Part shown: positions 62,880-64,000 of the stretch, piece after piece
Layout: each line of letters begins with the position of its first letter
Position numbering within the stretch: the first letter of the stretch is position 1
Assembly (NCBI GenBank): GCA_039028975.1
Contig: JBCCHB010000089.1
Span: 1-64,000 of the forward strand
Origin: JAHBNG01 sp039028975
Lineage (GTDB): Bacteria; Chloroflexota; Anaerolineae; Caldilineales; Caldilineaceae
Direction of reading: 5' to 3'
Length of the DNA stretch: 64,000 bases
Position numbers and translations under genes: made by a program
The notes under the pieces: generated by a model
The model's database searches: none
Seen by the model: only the letters and a program-made list of their open reading frames with translations
What the model was told of the DNA's origin: nothing

Positions 62880-64000
62880 ATGAACCAAACTTCTGCTCTT
62901 TCTATCTATAGCCAGTCCCGCTCTTCCGCAGCATCAACTCTGAGTAAGAGTCGGAATTGGATAGATAGACCTTTTCGATGGTTATTTGTGCTGGCATCGC
63001 TGGCTCTATTGTGGACCTTCTCTGTTCCAGATGCCGCATTCGCTCAAGAGACGTCTTTAACACCGCTCGGTGGTTCTATTTACGGCAATTACTGTACCGC
63101 ATCAGGTGGAATCGGTCTAAAGGAGGATCCTTTTACGGGTACCTTTTCCGTCAATGTGCCGGGTAATCCCGTAGCTGCTTATTGGTATTGGTCCGGTCGT
63201 ACAGACGAATCCCCGCACCAGAACGATACGCAGATAGCCGTCTCTCTAAATGGTGCATCTGATGTGATTCTGAGTGCAGATCAGTCAATATCCTCGGCAG
63301 TGATCTACGGACAAACCCTATATAACTGGCACATGAATGTGTACGAAGATGACACGTTGTCCCTTGTCACGCCGAATTCCCTCAACAGTTTTACCATCTC
63401 GGAACTAACTCTTAATGGACCAACCATCAACTTTGAAAATCATGGTGCTGGGGTTCTGATCATCTACGAACACCCCACATGTCCGTTCCAAAAGATTGAT
63501 GTGACCTATGGTTTGGACTCATTTCACCACAGTCAGACCGTCCCCTATGGACCAGATAGTGAAGTCTTTTGTACCACTTTTCAAGCTTCTGCCGTACCCC
63601 AGAGCTTCAGCATTGATATGTTTATCGGTGGCGTTGCCGCAGACACCCGGGGCAACTCGATCTGGTACATCACAGGCAGCGGCACGCCAGCCTATACAAC
63701 CTTGGTTGATGATCTGAGTGCCTCCGAGATCGTGGATCCCCTTAATGTTGAATCCGGCCTTGAGTGGGACATGCATATGGAAAACATCACGATTGATCCG
63801 GGCGAAACCCACGCCTGTTTCCAAATTGAATCGCCTGAAGCTGATGACGGAATCAGCAGCATCTGGATAGGAACGTCTACTGGCCTGACCCAAGTTCAGC
63901 CATCGATTGTCATTACCAAAACCCCCGATATTCAGGTTGTTTCTCCTGGTACGGATGTAAGTTTTGTCATTACCGTTGAAAATACCAGCCCCTACACGCT
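62880..64000 (+). CDS. Secreted surface protein, partial (runs off right edge)
   Basis: An open frame of 373 codons starts at ATG 62880 with GGAG 9 nt upstream and has no stop before the window end. A basic N-region (residues 20-33) and hydrophobic core (WLFVLASLALLWTFSV) end in AFAQE, a signal peptide with a long N-region. The following 300 residues are beta-rich (GTFSVNVPGNPVAAYWYWSGRT, FTISELTLNG, GAGVLIIYEHP) with six or so cysteines. Near the edge TKTPDIQVVSPGTDVSFVITVENTS begins a DUF11-type repeat as found in long bacterial surface proteins. The remaining length is not visible, and the function is unknown. Confidence 0.85.
   Translation, partial: MNQTSALSIYSQSRSSAASTLSKSRNWIDRPFRWLFVLASLALLWTFSVPDAAFAQETSLTPLGGSIYGNYCTASGGIGLKEDPFTGTFSVNVPGNPVAAYWYWSGRTDESPHQNDTQIAVSLNGASDVILSADQSISSAVIYGQTLYNWHMNVYEDDTLSLVTPNSLNSFTISELTLNGPTINFENHGAGVLIIYEHPTCPFQKIDVTYGLDSFHHSQTVPYGPDSEVFCTTFQASAVPQSFSIDMFIGGVAADTRGNSIWYITGSGTPAYTTLVDDLSASEIVDPLNVESGLEWDMHMENITIDPGETHACFQIESPEADDGISSIWIGTSTGLTQVQPSIVITKTPDIQVVSPGTDVSFVITVENTSPYT

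Overview
The window is a bacterial chromosome segment of moderate GC content. Gene content suggests a Chloroflexota bacterium of the Anaerolineae/Caldilineae type: an F420-type LLM oxidoreductase, a DUF4058 protein, Thr/Pro-linker secreted proteins ending in a short FLPL-type tail, a DppBC-type transporter, and accessory sulfatase, PhyH and Rieske genes. This is inference; no 16S rRNA or tRNA gene was seen and no search was run.

Layout. 1-2.75 kb: the end of a membrane protein, a FAD oxidoreductase and an Mrp-type ATPase. 3-11.8 kb (minus): the classical translation/transcription cluster nusA-ylxR-infB-rbfA-nrnA-truB-ribF, with a candidate SigA promoter at 11.8 kb and an unusual 0.87-kb spacer between ylxR and infB. 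12-20 kb: a methyltransferase, leuS with a structured leader, ilvE, the primary sigma factor and a methyltransferase carrying a zinc ribbon; a perfect 16-bp parS site overlaps the sigma-gene terminator. 20-34.7 kb: metabolic and accessory genes (ssnA, fpg/nei-like, RDD protein, F420-type enzyme, PhyH, SDR, a 1330-residue glycosidase/triple-PGRP protein, PH-domain protein, Rieske oxygenase, xylulokinase). 35-45 kb: an L,D-transpeptidase, dnaE with a 425-residue intein and a very long disordered insert, and a sulfatase-GDPD pair. 44.8-55.1 kb (plus): an oligopeptide-type ABC transporter without its ATPases, DUF4058, a large secreted trypsin-cohesin protein, and an Ldh-MAPEG-GNAT operon.

55.1-60.4 kb (minus) is the most unusual part: an AT-rich four-gene operon of unrecognised proteins. 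The last gene ends in what looks like an effector-associated (EAD, bacterial Death-like) adaptor domain. The second and third genes share a Cys/His zinc module, and the first and second share a beta-rich module. The operon has a 14-bp perfect hairpin in its leader and 0.8 kb of AT-rich non-coding DNA upstream. I propose it as an undescribed signalling or conflict system. 60.4-64 kb holds a YggX homologue, an ATP-grasp ligase and the start of a secreted protein that runs off the window.

Two dispersed intergenic repeat families were found. R1 has three copies; two carry hairpins whose arms differ in sequence but stay paired. R2 is about 97 bp with inverted ends and looks MITE-like: three good copies, one degenerate copy, and one of the good copies split by an insertion. 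No CRISPR array, rRNA or tRNA was seen.
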